Assembly (NCBI GenBank): GCA_938020445.1
Contig: CALIIC010000152.1
Span: 1-48,199 of the forward strand
Reading direction: 5' to 3'
Source of the DNA: an uncultured Flavobacteriaceae bacterium
Lineage (GTDB): Bacteria; Bacteroidota; Bacteroidia; Flavobacteriales; Flavobacteriaceae
DNA length: 48,199 bases
Translations under genes and position numbers: made by a program
Shown here: one piece after another, positions 17,788 to 25,557 of the stretch
How positions within the stretch are numbered: position 1 is the stretch's first letter
Layout of the letters: the number at the start of each line of letters is the position of its first letter
The notes under the pieces: generated by a model
The model's input: the letters and a program-made list of their open reading frames with translations, nothing else
Told to the model about the DNA's origin: nothing
Databases searched by the model: none

Positions 17788-18636
17788 ATGAAGTGTGAAA
17801 CGGTATTTCAACTAGAAGCATATCTCGATTCCGAGGAGTATTTTCATCTATCAAAAAATAGAATTTCCCAAAAAAAGGAAATCGCACACCACTGTCATAA
17901 TTATTTTGAGCTTTTTTGGGTCGTCGATGGGACTGGCATTCATTCCCTGAATGGGCAACAGGTAAACTTAAAGGCCGGCGATATCATATTTATGCGTCCC
18001 AATGATATGCATTCCTTCAAATTCACATCTACCAAGGAACATCTATTGATTTACGATCTAGCTTTTTTTGCAAAAGATGTCAAATGGTTGAAACAACGAT
18101 ATTTCCCTGAAATGAATCGGTTTTTTTGGTCTGAAGGGCCACAACCAGCAATGCAGCGATTAGATAAGGTACATGTTAAAAATCTTTCCGATCAGGCTGA
18201 CCGTTTTTTAGAAGCACCGCGCACGTTGTTCTTTTTAGATCGTATATTATTGACCGTTTTTGAATTGCTCCATTTTACCAATATCACCGAGGATACCGCT
18301 CCCTACTGGTTGCAACACGCAGTGAAGCTTTTTAACTCAGAAAAGAGCGAAGACAATTATAAAGAAGGAACCTTGGGCTTTTTGAAAATGTGCAAACGAT
18401 CAAATGCACATGTGAATCGCACCATGCGTAAGCATTATGGGGTGAACTTGACCCAATTTGTTAATCGTTCGCGTCTCTCCCGTGCAAAAGACACTCTGGC
18501 GACGACCAATAAGAACGTAAAGGAGATTGCATATGAACTAGGTTTTAATGACGTAAATTACTTTCACAAATTATTTAAAGCTTCCTATGGGGTAAGCCCC
18601 AATGTATTTCGAAAAAAGAGTGCGCTTGTTTTCTAA
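17788..18636 (+). CDS. AraC-family transcriptional regulator (second of tandem pair)
   Basis: Regulator of 282 residues with an N-terminal cupin domain (HHCHNYFELFWVVDGTG, LKAGDIIFMRPNDMHSF) and a C-terminal AraC HTH (about 180-278; VKEIAYELGFNDVNYFHKLFK). It follows the first AraC gene by 11 bp, so both are made together. The two proteins are only distantly alike, especially in the ligand domain, so they probably sense different ligands rather than being recent duplicates. One may control the GMC/isomerase genes downstream and the other the mannoside genes (inference). Confidence 0.92.
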   Translation: MKCETVFQLEAYLDSEEYFHLSKNRISQKKEIAHHCHNYFELFWVVDGTGIHSLNGQQVNLKAGDIIFMRPNDMHSFKFTSTKEHLLIYDLAFFAKDVKWLKQRYFPEMNRFFWSEGPQPAMQRLDKVHVKNLSDQADRFLEAPRTLFFLDRILLTVFELLHFTNITEDTAPYWLQHAVKLFNSEKSEDNYKEGTLGFLKMCKRSNAHVNRTMRKHYGVNLTQFVNRSRLSRAKDTLATTNKNVKEIAYELGFNDVNYFHKLFKASYGVSPNVFRKKSALVF

Positions 18637-18708
18637 GTAGGTCGCAATAGGCCTGTAAATGTATGCTCTACTCCAGATATTGACAACTAAATGGAATAGA
18701 ATGGGCGG

Positions 18709-18716
18709 TACCTTTG
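18709..18716 (+). promoter_or_regulatory. Candidate -7 promoter element (TACCTTTG)
   Basis: TACCTTTG matches the Bacteroidota -7 consensus TAnnTTTG and lies 26 bp before the PhyH ATG at 18743. TTGACA at 18680-18685 lies further upstream, but the spacing is longer than usual. It suggests the PhyH gene is transcribed separately from the AraC pair. Confidence 0.35.
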
Positions 18717-18742
18717 CCCTATAAATCTTAAAACCTAGAACA

Positions 18743-19501
18743 ATGGCGACCTCGCGGAAAACCCAGAATTTGTCTACTCAAGAAAAGCAATTTTACACTA
18801 AAAATGGTTATCTGTTAACAGGGCGACCCTTGTTTGAAAAGGAAAAATTCGAGGCGTTGTATCAAATCTTTGAGGAGTATTTAAAAAGCAAGGGGGAGTT
18901 GGGTGCGGATCAATTGGATGTACCCCATTTCAAGGACCAACGATTATTCGATTATTTAATGGCCGATGGGGTGCTCAGGGTAGTTGAAGGTTTAATAGGC
19001 CCCAATATTGGGCTTTGGAGTAGCCACTTTATTTGTAAGGAACCTAGGGTGGGCAAGCGAACTCCCTGGCACGAAGACAGTGCTTACTGGGAGGGACGTT
19101 TTGATAGCTTTGATAAGGTGGTTACGGTTTGGTTGGCAATAGACCCATCTTTCAAAGAAAATGGGTGTATGGGAGTCGTGCCGGGGACCCATAAGAACGG
19201 ATTTTCGGAATACGGTGAGATCGATGGTAGCACCGCGACTTTCGACACCGAGATAAAGACCGAAGTAAAAGATGAGGACGTAGTTTGGTTCGAATTGCAA
19301 CAAGGACACTATTCGCTGCACGACTCAAGAATCATCCACGGGGCAAATGCAAATGATAGTATTCATCGTAGAACCGGGTATACCATGCGCTATTTTAGTA
19401 CAGACCTAATTTTGAACAACGAACATCCCGGAAATGCAACTCATAAAATATACCATTGTAGCGGAGCGAATACCGGCAATAACCCGTTGATTTATTTATA
19501 G
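18743..19501 (+). CDS. Phytanoyl-CoA dioxygenase (PhyH) family protein
   Basis: Predicted Fe(II)/2-oxoglutarate oxygenase of 252 residues with no signal peptide. The metal triad is H110 and D112 in PWHEDSAYW and H199 in RIIHG, with R209/R210 as likely 2-oxoglutarate ligand. It is shorter than and diverged from the PhyH protein at 3114-3989, so not a recent copy. It lies between the AraC pair and the GMC dehydrogenase but is followed by a good intrinsic terminator (19509-19534), so it is probably monocistronic. Substrate unknown. Confidence 0.88.
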   Translation: MATSRKTQNLSTQEKQFYTKNGYLLTGRPLFEKEKFEALYQIFEEYLKSKGELGADQLDVPHFKDQRLFDYLMADGVLRVVEGLIGPNIGLWSSHFICKEPRVGKRTPWHEDSAYWEGRFDSFDKVVTVWLAIDPSFKENGCMGVVPGTHKNGFSEYGEIDGSTATFDTEIKTEVKDEDVVWFELQQGHYSLHDSRIIHGANANDSIHRRTGYTMRYFSTDLILNNEHPGNATHKIYHCSGANTGNNPLIYL

Positions 19502-19508
19502 TTCCTCC

Positions 19509-19534
19509 AAGCCGATCGTTGATCCGCTTTTTTT
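19509..19534 (+). terminator. Rho-independent terminator after PhyH gene
   Basis: AAGCCGATC (19509-19517), a 3-nt loop, then GATCCGCTT (19521-19529) form a 9-bp stem with one mismatch. The T-run continues to 19534. It begins 8 bp after the PhyH stop, so it should separate this gene from the GMC operon. Confidence 0.75.
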
Positions 19535-19563
19535 GCCCATATGGGTATCATGATTGTAAAAAT

Positions 19564-19578
19564 GACAAAATAATTGTC
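19564..19578. promoter_or_regulatory. GACAA-N5-TTGTC palindrome upstream of GMC gene
   Basis: GACAAAATAATTGTC is an inverted repeat with 5-bp arms. Its first 12 bases are identical to 16749-16760 in the SSS/AraC divergent region. It lies about 200 bp upstream of the GMC ATG and just after the PhyH terminator, so it is a candidate operator shared by the two loci. Confidence 0.4.
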
Positions 19579-19771
19579 TTTTTTGATAAAATCCTTTTAC
19601 CGAGATCTATAAGAAGTGAATGTGTGGTTTGTGTGGTAAACTAGATATGCTCTAAAACCCAATGAACAATAGGGTTTGTTGTTGGTTTTCTTGTTAGATT
19701 TCACTGAAATTGTATTCCTCATTTCACATAAAAAATGTAACTTATCCTCGCAAACCAATCAAACGCAAACT

Positions 19772-21493
19772 ATGCAAATAAAAGAATCGTCCGAGGTATA
19801 TGATGTAATAATTGTAGGCTCGGGTGCCGGTGGCGGAATGGCAACCAAACAATTGGCAGATGCAGGTTTCAATGTGGCCGTTGTAGAGGCAGGTCCGTTT
19901 TTTGATCCGGCCGATCCCAAAACCATGACACAGTTAAAATGGCCGTATGAATCTCCAAGAAGGGGCGCGGGTACCACCCGGGTTTTTGGGGAATGGGATA
20001 TGGCCTATGGCGGATGGGAAATTGAAGGCGAACCGTATACGCATGAAGAAGGGACCAAATTCGATTGGTATCGTTCCCATATGTTGGGTGGTCGCACCAA
20101 TCATTGGGGGCGTATCTCTTTGCGTTTTGGACCAAAAGATTTTAAAGGAAAAACCCGAGATGGGCATGGAGATGATTGGCCAATTGGCTACGAAGATGTA
20201 AAACCTTATTACGACAAGGTAGATAAGTTACTCGGTGTTTTTGGCACCAATGAAGGGTTGGAGAATGATCCGGACGGTTTTTTTCTACCGCCGCCCAAAC
20301 CTCGACTGCATGAATTATTTTATATAGAGGGTGCAAAAAAAACGGGCATCCCCGTAATTCCAAGTAGAATGTCGATGTTGACAAAAAAAATAAACAACGA
20401 TCGCGGTGTTTGTTTTTATTGTGGCCAATGTGCTCGTTCTTGCTCGGTCTATGCCGATTTTTCTTCAGGGAGTTGTTTGATATTCCCGGCGCAAAAGAGT
20501 GGTGGGCAGGTGAAGATATTTGTCAACTCTGTGGTACGTGAAATTACGACCAATGAGGAAGGGAAAGCGACAGGGGTTTCGTATATCAGCAAAGACGATC
20601 GTAAAGAATATAAATTGAAGGGAAAAGTAGTGGTGTTGGCCGCCTCCGCCTGTAGTTCGGCTCGAATTCTATTGAACTCTAAAAGCAAGCAGCACCCGAA
20701 CGGCTTGGGCAATAGCAGCGATGTGGTAGGCAAATATCTACATGACTCTACAGGAAGCAGTCGAGCAGGTTTTATTCCTGGTTTAATGAACCGGGATACC
20801 TCGTATAACGAAGATGGTGTAGGGGGGATGCATGTATATTCGCCTTGGTGGGGAGACAATGGCAAACTAGATTTCCCAAGAGGGTATCATATTGAAGTTT
20901 GGGGTGGTATGGGAATGCCAAACTATGGTTTCGGTTGGAACCCAAACGAGTTCAATAAGTTTTTCAACCTGCCCATTGGTGGTTATGGCGATAGCCTACG
21001 AGATGATGTTAAAAAATACTATGGTTCCGTTATCGGTTTTGGTGGGCGTGGTGAAGGAATTGCGCGCAAGGAAAACTATTGCGAGATTGATCCCACCACC
21101 GTTGACCAGTTTGGTATTCCGGTCTTGAAGTTTAACTATAAATGGTCCGATTTGGAGAAAAGACAGGCCAAACATATGCAATCCACTTTTGAAGAATTAA
21201 TACATAATATGGGTGGTACTCCGCTGGGCGATACCCCTACAAAAGAACAGGACTATGGTCTTTTGGCCCCCGGTAGAATTATTCATGAAGTGGGTACTAC
21301 ACGAATGGGTGATGATCCAAAAACCTCTGTAACGAATAAATACCAACAGCTGCACGATGCGGATAATGTGTTTATAGTGGATGCGGGGCCCTTTGTATCC
21401 CAGGCAGATAAAAACTGTACATGGACCATCTTGGCGCTTTCTTGGAGAGCCTCTGACTACATTATCGAACAATTAAAACAGCAAAACATTTAA
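19772..21493 (+). CDS. GMC-family FAD dehydrogenase with Fe-S-type Cys cluster
   Basis: Flavoprotein of 573 residues from the ATG at 19772. The FAD-binding motif VGSGAGGGMA is near the N-terminus (about 15-24) and the GMC C-terminal half ends with IIHEVGTTRMGDDP. C214, C217, C220 and C224 form C-x2-C-x2-C-x3-C in GVCFYCGQCARSC; known FAD glucose/glucoside dehydrogenases carry an Fe-S cluster near this place. The next gene, 4 bp away, is a gluconate 2-dehydrogenase subunit 3 homologue, the usual small subunit of such enzymes. Oxidation of a sugar or glycoside at C3 (or C1/C2) with electrons passed to a cytochrome is the likely reaction. No cytochrome subunit is seen. An upstream start at 19676 was rejected for lack of family resemblance. 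Confidence 0.88.
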   Translation: MQIKESSEVYDVIIVGSGAGGGMATKQLADAGFNVAVVEAGPFFDPADPKTMTQLKWPYESPRRGAGTTRVFGEWDMAYGGWEIEGEPYTHEEGTKFDWYRSHMLGGRTNHWGRISLRFGPKDFKGKTRDGHGDDWPIGYEDVKPYYDKVDKLLGVFGTNEGLENDPDGFFLPPPKPRLHELFYIEGAKKTGIPVIPSRMSMLTKKINNDRGVCFYCGQCARSCSVYADFSSGSCLIFPAQKSGGQVKIFVNSVVREITTNEEGKATGVSYISKDDRKEYKLKGKVVVLAASACSSARILLNSKSKQHPNGLGNSSDVVGKYLHDSTGSSRAGFIPGLMNRDTSYNEDGVGGMHVYSPWWGDNGKLDFPRGYHIEVWGGMGMPNYGFGWNPNEFNKFFNLPIGGYGDSLRDDVKKYYGSVIGFGGRGEGIARKENYCEIDPTTVDQFGIPVLKFNYKWSDLEKRQAKHMQSTFEELIHNMGGTPLGDTPTKEQDYGLLAPGRIIHEVGTTRMGDDPKTSVTNKYQQLHDADNVFIVDAGPFVSQADKNCTWTILALSWRASDYIIEQLKQQNI

Positions 21494-21497
21494 GAAT

Positions 21498-22214
21498 ATG
21501 GACAGAAGAAAGAGTATACAAACGATTATTCTTGGTGCAGGTGCTGCTGGCTTGGCTTTTCATGGTTGTAAGACAGAACAAGACGCCAAGATAGACGAAG
21601 AAATGGTGCAGACCGATGAGAACTATTTTGGGAGGACACCAGAAGAATTGGAGTTGATAGAAAAATTGAACGAGGAGGAATTGTTCAATGCGCATGAAAT
21701 GGAAACCATTGCCGTTTTGAGCACGGTAATCCTTCCTCCGAAGGAACCTAACGGCGGTCCGATAGAGGCCAATGTTCCGGAATTTATCGAATTTATGGGG
21801 AAAGATTTTCCTGAATTGCAAACAACCTTATTAGGTGGGTTAATGTGGCTAGACCATAAATGCAATACTGAATATGGCACCGAATTCAAAACAGCTTCTT
21901 TGGAACAGCAAAAAGCAATTTTGGATACCATCGCGTTTCACGACCCAGAGGTTCCCTTAGATGAGCAGGCCCTTGAACTACAATTTTTCAGCCTTATGCG
22001 CGGACTTACGGTTACGGGCTATTATACTTCCAAGGTGGGTATCGCCGATTTAGGGTACAAGGGAAATATGCCCAACGTTTGGGATGGGGTTCCTGAAGCG
22101 GTTCTCGCGAAGCATGGTATGGCTTATGATCCTGAATGGGTGGCCAAATGCGTAGATCAGAGTAAACGCGGTGTTATTGCCGAGTGGGATGAGAATGGAA
22201 ACCTACTAACCTAG
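21498..22214 (+). CDS. Gluconate 2-dehydrogenase subunit 3 family protein
   Basis: Small subunit of 238 residues that in known complexes exports and stabilises the GMC flavoprotein through its own Tat signal. The N-terminus has a twin-arginine-like RRKSIQ (3-8), a hydrophobic stretch and then a possible lipobox FHGC (C24), so the complex may be membrane-anchored. The core has the acidic helical pattern of this family (EMETIAVLSTVILPP). It lies between the flavoprotein gene (4 bp) and the duplicated isomerase gene (23 bp), all co-oriented. It serves as assembly partner, not the catalyst. Confidence 0.87.
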   Translation: MDRRKSIQTIILGAGAAGLAFHGCKTEQDAKIDEEMVQTDENYFGRTPEELELIEKLNEEELFNAHEMETIAVLSTVILPPKEPNGGPIEANVPEFIEFMGKDFPELQTTLLGGLMWLDHKCNTEYGTEFKTASLEQQKAILDTIAFHDPEVPLDEQALELQFFSLMRGLTVTGYYTSKVGIADLGYKGNMPNVWDGVPEAVLAKHGMAYDPEWVAKCVDQSKRGVIAEWDENGNLLT

Positions 22215-22237
22215 TTTAGTACTGAAATAGTTAAAAA

Positions 22238-23824
22238 ATGAAGAATACACTTTTAGCGGTATGTACCATCATGGTGGCTTCCGTAACTTTTGCGCAAGAA
22301 GTAGGATTGCAGTTGTATAGCTTGCGAAATCAATTTGCCGAAGATGTGCCCGGCACCTTGAAGACCATTAATGAATGGGGAATCACTAAAATAGAAGGCG
22401 GTGGCACCTATGGTCTGCCTATGGAGGAGTATCAAAAAATGTTGGCCGACAACAAACTCGAAATGGTGAGTGTTGGAGCAAGTTTTGAAGAATTGGAGAA
22501 AGATCCCCAAAAAGTAGTTGACAATGCGAAAGCATTTGGAGCCAAGTATGTAATGTGTGCATGGGTGCCCCATGAAGACAATACGTGGGGGTTGGAGGAA
22601 ACCAAACACGCCACCAAGGTGTTCAACCAAGCAGGAAAACTGTTAAAGGAAAACGGACTCGTACTGGCGTATCATCCGCACGGGTATGAATTTAGGCCCT
22701 GGGAAGATGGTACACTGTTCGATTACATGGTTCAAAATTCGGTAGACTTCACTTTTGAACTAGATGTCTATTGGGCGTATCACGGAGGGGCCGATCCCTT
22801 GGCCTTAATGAAAAAGTATCCCACTAAGTTCACCTTGATGCATTTAAAAGATTTGCAGCATGGCGTCAAAGGAAATGATACCGGACATGAAGATGTTGAG
22901 ACCAATGTGGTATTGGGGCAAGGGCAAATAGACATCGCAGGAACCGTAGCAGAAGCAGAAAAACTGGGAATAGAATATATGTTCATTGAAGATGAATCTA
23001 GCAGTGTTGTTGAACAGGTACCACAAAGTCTAAGCTTTCTAAAGCAATTAAAGGAACCAAAGATCGGAATACAGCTCTACAGTCTTCGAAACCAATTCCC
23101 AAAGGATGTACCCGGAACCTTTGCCAAAATAAAGGAATGGGGAATTAAGTATTTAGAGGATGGCAATGACGGTACTTACGGATACCCCATGGATGAATAC
23201 AAGGCGATGCTAAAAGCCAATGATTTGCAAATGGTGAGTGTGAGCGCCCCTTTTGAGGAGTTGCGAGATGCTCCCGAAACGGTCTTGGCCAGAGCAAAGA
23301 ATTATGATGCTAAATATGTGGTTTGTTTCTGGATACCGCATAACGGAACCGATTTTACCATGAAAGATACCCAGAAAGCACTGGCTGTTTTTAACAAGGC
23401 GGGTGAAGTACTCAAGAGTGGCGGGGTTGAATTGCTTTATCACCCACATGGATATGAGTTTAGAGCGCATGAGGATATGACCTTAATGGATTATATGATT
23501 AGGAACTCCCCTAATTTTAATTTTGAAATGGATGTGTATTGGTTTGCATTGCCTGGTGAAGATCCGGTTGCCTGGTTGCAAAAATATCCCAATGAGTTTA
23601 AATTAATGCATTTGAAGGATTGCGAAAAAGGAGTAGGAGTAAGTCATACGGGAGAGTCAGATGTAGAAAACAATGTGGTTTTGGGAACTGGGCAAGTAAA
23701 TATTGCCGGAGTGGTCGCCGAAGCCAAAAAACTGGGAATGGAATATTTGTTCATTGAAGATGAATCTTCCAGGGTTGTAGATCAGGTTCCGAATAGCCTT
23801 TTGTTCCTGAAAGGTTTAAAATAA
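22238..23824 (+). CDS. Exported sugar isomerase/epimerase, two TIM-barrel domains in tandem
   Basis: Protein of 528 residues with a signal peptide (to about A19) and two consecutive xylose-isomerase-like TIM barrels: residues 21-272 and 275-528. By eye more than half of aligned residues are identical. Both copies keep the probable metal and catalytic segments: YHPHGYEF, FE(L/M)DVYW, MHLKD and FIEDESS. Ordinary family members have a single barrel of about 280-300 residues. The position after a GMC dehydrogenase and its small subunit suggests it processes the oxidised (keto) sugar product in the periplasm, as isomerase-like proteins do in 3-keto-glycoside pathways (inference). A terminator hairpin follows. 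Confidence 0.88.
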   Translation: MKNTLLAVCTIMVASVTFAQEVGLQLYSLRNQFAEDVPGTLKTINEWGITKIEGGGTYGLPMEEYQKMLADNKLEMVSVGASFEELEKDPQKVVDNAKAFGAKYVMCAWVPHEDNTWGLEETKHATKVFNQAGKLLKENGLVLAYHPHGYEFRPWEDGTLFDYMVQNSVDFTFELDVYWAYHGGADPLALMKKYPTKFTLMHLKDLQHGVKGNDTGHEDVETNVVLGQGQIDIAGTVAEAEKLGIEYMFIEDESSSVVEQVPQSLSFLKQLKEPKIGIQLYSLRNQFPKDVPGTFAKIKEWGIKYLEDGNDGTYGYPMDEYKAMLKANDLQMVSVSAPFEELRDAPETVLARAKNYDAKYVVCFWIPHNGTDFTMKDTQKALAVFNKAGEVLKSGGVELLYHPHGYEFRAHEDMTLMDYMIRNSPNFNFEMDVYWFALPGEDPVAWLQKYPNEFKLMHLKDCEKGVGVSHTGESDVENNVVLGTGQVNIAGVVAEAKKLGMEYLFIEDESSRVVDQVPNSLLFLKGLK

Positions 23825-23850
23825 AGCGTTTGTTACTTTTAAAATGTTGT

Positions 23851-23882
23851 AAAGTGCTTTTCTTAAATTAAGAAGGCGCTTT
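23851..23882 (+). terminator. Intrinsic terminator after duplicated isomerase
   Basis: AAAGTGCTTTTCTTAA pairs with TTAAGAAGGCGCTTT, allowing G-T pairs and one bulge, in a long stem starting 26 bp after the isomerase stop. The following T-run is short. It separates the GMC/isomerase operon from the sulfatase at 23911. Confidence 0.6.
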
Positions 23883-23910
23883 ATGTATTGGTTACCTAAA
23901 ACCAGTTCAA

Positions 23911-25542
23911 ATGATTAAAAGAGTGTTCGTAGTTATTGGTGCAGTGTGCCTTTTTGTTCGTTGTGGCGAGCAGAAAAAAGGGATGGCCCAAAGCAATACA
24001 GATACACTTCCGAATATTATCTGGCTGGTTGCCGAAGATCAATCACCTGAATGGTTTCCCATGTATGGTGATAGTACGATAACCCTTCCCAATCTTGAAA
24101 TGCTTTCGACAGACGGGGTAGTTTTTGAAAATGCCTATTCGCCCGTACCTGTTTGTGCACCTGCCAGAAGTTCGATTATTACGGGGATGTACCCGACCAG
24201 TTTGGGTACACACAATATGCGAACCCATGCCCCTTGGAAAGAGGGTGAAAATGAACCAAGTATTGGCATACCCAGTTACTCGCCCATTGTGCCGGAAGGT
24301 GTAAAAATGTTTACAGAGTATTTGCGAGCGAAAGGGTATTATTGTGCCAATGGCCCCAAGGAAGATTATAATTTTGAAAAAACAACGGCTGCATGGGATG
24401 AAAGCAGCAATGGGCGGCACTGGCGAAAACGAGCGGAAGGGCAACCTTTTTTCACGGTATTCAATTTTTCGGTCTGTCATGAATCACAAATATGGAAACG
24501 AGGAAAAGATTCCCTTTTTGTAGCTCCTGATAAGGTATCGGTACCTCCTTACTTTCCTGATAATGATAGTATTCGTCATGATTTGGCGGTCAACTATAGC
24601 AACCTAAAACGTCTTGATGATCAATTGGGAACGGTGTTGAAAGCGTTAAAGGAAGATGGGCTGTATGACAATAGTATCATCTTTTTTTATGGAGATCACG
24701 GCGGCCCCTTTCCACGCCATAAAAGGGCATTGTATGAAACCGGGACCAAAGTACCTATGGTCATCAAATTTACCGGTAATCAAGGGGCGGAGGAACGAGA
24801 TGATCGTTTGATAAGCTTTATCGATTTGGCACCTACGGTGCTCTCGATGGCTTCCATTGAACCCCCAAAAGTAATGCAGGGGGTCGCTCAGTTCGGGAAG
24901 TTCGAGGCAGCTAAAAAACCTGTATATACCTTTCACTCGGCCGATCGTTTTGACGAAGTCTATGACCGTTTACGTGCCGTGCGTGGCGGTCGCTACAAAT
25001 ACATTAGGAGTTTTGATACGACCAAGCCGCACGCATTGCCGGTTTCGTATCGAGAACAAATGCCGATGATGCGGAACCTGCGTCTGTTGTTCGAAGAAGG
25101 AAAATTAAGCCCAATACAAGCAAGCTGGCTGCAATCGCCAAAACCCTCGGAAGAACTGTATGACCTTGACAAGGACCCCTTTGAATTGGAGAACCTAGCG
25201 GGTAGTGCGGCCTTGCAGGATACGCTACAATTTTATCGCAAGCTGCTCAATGAGTGGATGGCCGAAACAACCGATTTGGGAGGCGTACCGGAACAGGAAT
25301 TACTGATAAGCTGGTTGCCCAATGGAGAACAACCGTTGCTTCCGGCGCTTGAAATGGAAGAAAAAGAGAAAGGAATCAGCCTATTTTGTAAAAAACAGGA
25401 TGCTACGATTATCTGGAAACAACCGAAAGATGCTGTTTGGACAATCTTTCAAGAACCCCTTCCCAAAAATATCAGTTTCGTAGCCAAGGCCGAACGAATT
25501 GGTTATAGGGATAGTGAAGTATTGATCTATGACGGTGAATAG
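23911..25542 (+). CDS. Sulfatase (S1 family), lipoprotein
   Basis: Formylglycine-dependent sulfatase of 543 residues. The signal ends FVRC (C18). The modification motif is CAPARS (C82 to formylglycine, CxPxR), within NAYSPVPVCAPARSS and followed by TGMYPTS. FYGDHGGPFPRHK carries the metal and sulfate ligands. The layout resembles N-sulfoglucosamine sulfohydrolase-like members of S1, but sugar and linkage cannot be assigned. It acts at the envelope to remove sulfate from algal glycans; a formylglycine-generating enzyme must be encoded elsewhere. It stands alone between a terminator and a convergent glycosyltransferase. Confidence 0.9.
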   Translation: MIKRVFVVIGAVCLFVRCGEQKKGMAQSNTDTLPNIIWLVAEDQSPEWFPMYGDSTITLPNLEMLSTDGVVFENAYSPVPVCAPARSSIITGMYPTSLGTHNMRTHAPWKEGENEPSIGIPSYSPIVPEGVKMFTEYLRAKGYYCANGPKEDYNFEKTTAAWDESSNGRHWRKRAEGQPFFTVFNFSVCHESQIWKRGKDSLFVAPDKVSVPPYFPDNDSIRHDLAVNYSNLKRLDDQLGTVLKALKEDGLYDNSIIFFYGDHGGPFPRHKRALYETGTKVPMVIKFTGNQGAEERDDRLISFIDLAPTVLSMASIEPPKVMQGVAQFGKFEAAKKPVYTFHSADRFDEVYDRLRAVRGGRYKYIRSFDTTKPHALPVSYREQMPMMRNLRLLFEEGKLSPIQASWLQSPKPSEELYDLDKDPFELENLAGSAALQDTLQFYRKLLNEWMAETTDLGGVPEQELLISWLPNGEQPLLPALEMEEKEKGISLFCKKQDATIIWKQPKDAVWTIFQEPLPKNISFVAKAERIGYRDSEVLIYDGE

Positions 25543-25557
25543 GACTTGAAGAATCCC

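Noticed and set aside
20449-20865. 138-codon open frame antisense to the GMC gene
   Set aside because: The GMC frame has clear FAD and Cys motifs across this region; the antisense product shows no domain.
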